Positions 62,940 through 64,000 of a DNA stretch of 64,000 nt are shown in pieces. Position 1 is the first letter of the stretch; every line of letters starts with the position of its first letter. Where the stretch lies: the NCBI GenBank assembly GCA_963766505.1, contig CAVYAL010000010.1, positions 1-64,000 of the forward strand, written 5' to 3'. This stretch comes from DATIRA01 sp963766505. GTDB taxonomy: Bacteria > Pseudomonadota > Gammaproteobacteria > Steroidobacterales > Steroidobacteraceae. The notes under the pieces are model-generated. The model made no database searches and was not told the DNA's origin. It worked only from the letters and a program-made list of their open reading frames with translations. The translations under genes were made by a program, and so were the position numbers.

Positions 62940-63359
62940 ATGAAATACCTGCACACGATGGTGCGCGTGACGGACCTGGAGCGATCGCTGGCCTTCTACT
63001 GCGACGCGCTCGGACTGCGCGAGCTGCGACGCTATGACAGCGAAAAGGGCAGGTACACGCTCGTGTTCCTCGCGGCGCCCGGCGACGACCAGGCGCAGGT
63101 GGAGCTGACCTACAACTGGGATCCAGAGCAGTACACGATCGGCCGGGCGTTCGGGCACCTGGCCTATGCGGTCGACGACATCTACCTCGCCTGCAAGCGG
63201 CTGCAGGAGCATGGCGTGACGATCAACCGGCCGCCGCGCGATGGCCGCATGGCCTTCGTCCGTTCGCCGGATGGCATCTCGATCGAGTTGCTGCAGCAGG
63301 GGGAGCCGCTGCCGCAGCGCGAGCCCTGGCAGAGCATGCCGAACACCGGCAGCTGGTGA
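62940..63359 (+). CDS. gloA: lactoylglutathione lyase (glyoxalase I)
   Basis: 139-residue glyoxalase I. Metal ligands: His5 (LHTMVRV), Glu in VELTYNW, His in FGHLAYAVDD, Glu in ISIELLQQ, all as in E. coli GloA. It converts the methylglyoxal-glutathione hemithioacetal into S-lactoylglutathione, so it depends on gshA (23209). Strong AGGAG site. Confidence 0.93.
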   Translation: MKYLHTMVRVTDLERSLAFYCDALGLRELRRYDSEKGRYTLVFLAAPGDDQAQVELTYNWDPEQYTIGRAFGHLAYAVDDIYLACKRLQEHGVTINRPPRDGRMAFVRSPDGISIELLQQGEPLPQREPWQSMPNTGSW

Positions 63360-63377
63360 GCCGGCGAATCCCGGCGC

Positions 63378-64000
63378 TCAGAATTCCTCGCCGACGATCC
63401 GCGGTTCCGGCTCCAGCCGAACCGAGAACCGCTCGCTGACCGAGGCTGCGACGCGCCGGGCCAGGTCGAGCAGCTCGCGACCGGTGGCCGTGCCGTGGTT
63501 GACGAGCACGAGCGCATGTTGCCTGGAAACGCCGGCATCCCCTTCGCGGTAGCCGCGCCAGCCGCAGGCCTCGATCAGCCACGCCGCGGAGAGTTTGCGC
63601 AGGCCCGGGGCGGCCGGGAATACCGGCATCGCCGGATGCTCGGCGTCGAGGCTCCCGGCCAGCGATTCGGAAACAACCGGGTTCTTGAAGAAGCTGCCAG
63701 CATTGCCGACCGTCGCCGGATCCGGGAGCTTGCGCCGCCTCAGCCGGCGCACGGCCTCGGCGATCGCCCGCGGGTCGGGCTCGCCCGTGCCGCCGGCGGC
63801 CAGCTCCTCGCGCAGGCCCGGGTAATCGAGCCGCGGTTCGCGCCGACGCGGCAGCCGGAACTCGACCGCGGTCACCACCCAGCGTCCCGGCTGTTGCCTG
63901 AAGATGCTGTCCCGGTAGCCGAATCCGCAGTCCGCACGCTGGAGCCGCCGGAAGCTTCCGCCGCTTCGGTCCCAGGCCTCGACGCATTCGATGAACTCGC
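63378..64000 (-). CDS. murB: UDP-N-acetylenolpyruvoylglucosamine reductase, C-terminal part (runs off window)
   Basis: Peptidoglycan precursor enzyme (FAD, NADPH) reducing UDP-GlcNAc-enolpyruvate. Only the C-terminal about 207 residues are inside the window; the start lies beyond 64000. Visible: CGFGYRDSIFR, the GSFFKNP motif with the catalytic Ser, and CGWRGYREGDAGVSRQHALVLVNHG, together marking the E. coli-type (type I) MurB C-domain. Confidence 0.92.
   Translation of the reverse strand, partial: EFIECVEAWDRSGGSFRRLQRADCGFGYRDSIFRQQPGRWVVTAVEFRLPRRREPRLDYPGLREELAAGGTGEPDPRAIAEAVRRLRRRKLPDPATVGNAGSFFKNPVVSESLAGSLDAEHPAMPVFPAAPGLRKLSAAWLIEACGWRGYREGDAGVSRQHALVLVNHGTATGRELLDLARRVAASVSERFSVRLEPEPRIVGEEF

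Overview
This is a GC-rich, densely coded bacterial chromosome segment. The gene set points to an aerobic or microaerobic Gammaproteobacterium, with a Xanthomonadales/Steroidobacterales-like feel: complete ccoNOQP-ccoGHIS cluster, gammaproteobacterial hemH, gshA, trxC and cbpAM, class I phaC, paired DUF885 proteins and PEP-CTERM proteins. The taxonomy is an inference from gene content. I saw no tRNA, rRNA, CRISPR array, prophage or intact transposon.

Layout. 0-10.9 kb: fructosamine kinase, a DUF4097-type secreted protein, a probable small RNA, a PutP-like symporter, a frameshifted PotD-like binding protein with cytochrome b561, a VOC protein, ferrochelatase, a Bcr/CflA efflux pump overlapping gabD, and a dienelactone hydrolase. 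10.9-18 kb: FadI-type thiolase, two tandem DUF885 lipoprotein/secreted metalloprotein genes, a vapBC module and two DUF2845 genes. 18-23 kb: a cyclic-di-GMP-I riboswitch leading into a secreted metzincin with fibronectin-III domains, then degraded group II intron and ISL3 transposase fragments, then two PEP-CTERM genes, each with its own sigma-54-type promoter and intrinsic terminator. 23-33 kb: gshA, a small conserved protein, isoaspartyl peptidase, trxC, cbpA-cbpM, a VIT-family transporter overlapping an orphan receiver, a FixLJ-like two-component pair and hsp20. 33-36.3 kb: an IS256 remnant, a secreted unknown and a CadC-like winged-helix/TPR regulator, bracketed by inverted copies of a TAG-rich repeat. 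36.3-44.8 kb: the cbb3 oxidase cluster read leftward (ccoN, O, Q, P, an unknown membrane protein, ccoG, a short ccoH, ccoI, ccoS, a TauE/SafE protein), mostly with 4-base stop/start overlaps. 45-53.4 kb: a UspA-type gene divergent from ccoN, a REC-PAS-GGDEF-EAL protein, phaC, a ferredoxin reductase, a PII gene with a sigma-54-type promoter, a thioredoxin-fold [2Fe-2S] ferredoxin and a quinone oxidoreductase. 53.4-64 kb: a BamA/TamA-like barrel, CIA30 protein, alcohol dehydrogenase, thioesterase, SDR, divergent ilvH and ilvB-type genes, chrA, a DsbA-like lipoprotein, gloA, and the C-terminal part of murB running off the right edge.

How it fits together. Three threads stand out. (1) Oxygen: a FixL-like sensor whose PAS domain keeps the His and Arg spaced as in heme-binding FixL, with a FixJ-like regulator, lies about 10 kb from the high-affinity oxidase. 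(2) Cyclic-di-GMP: one enzyme that could make or degrade it and one riboswitch that could read it, on a secreted protease gene. (3) Sigma-54: three matching -24/-12 promoters, two on PEP-CTERM genes and one on the PII gene. Across the window, five otherwise conserved genes carry a single-base (+1) frameshift, at least three of them in a C/G triplet. That pattern suggests systematic indels in the underlying assembly. The intergenic spaces are littered with three distinct repeat families: REP-like CCCTCACCCC arrays, long GGGGACAGATTTATTT palindromes, and telomere-like GGGGATA/GGGGTTA arrays.
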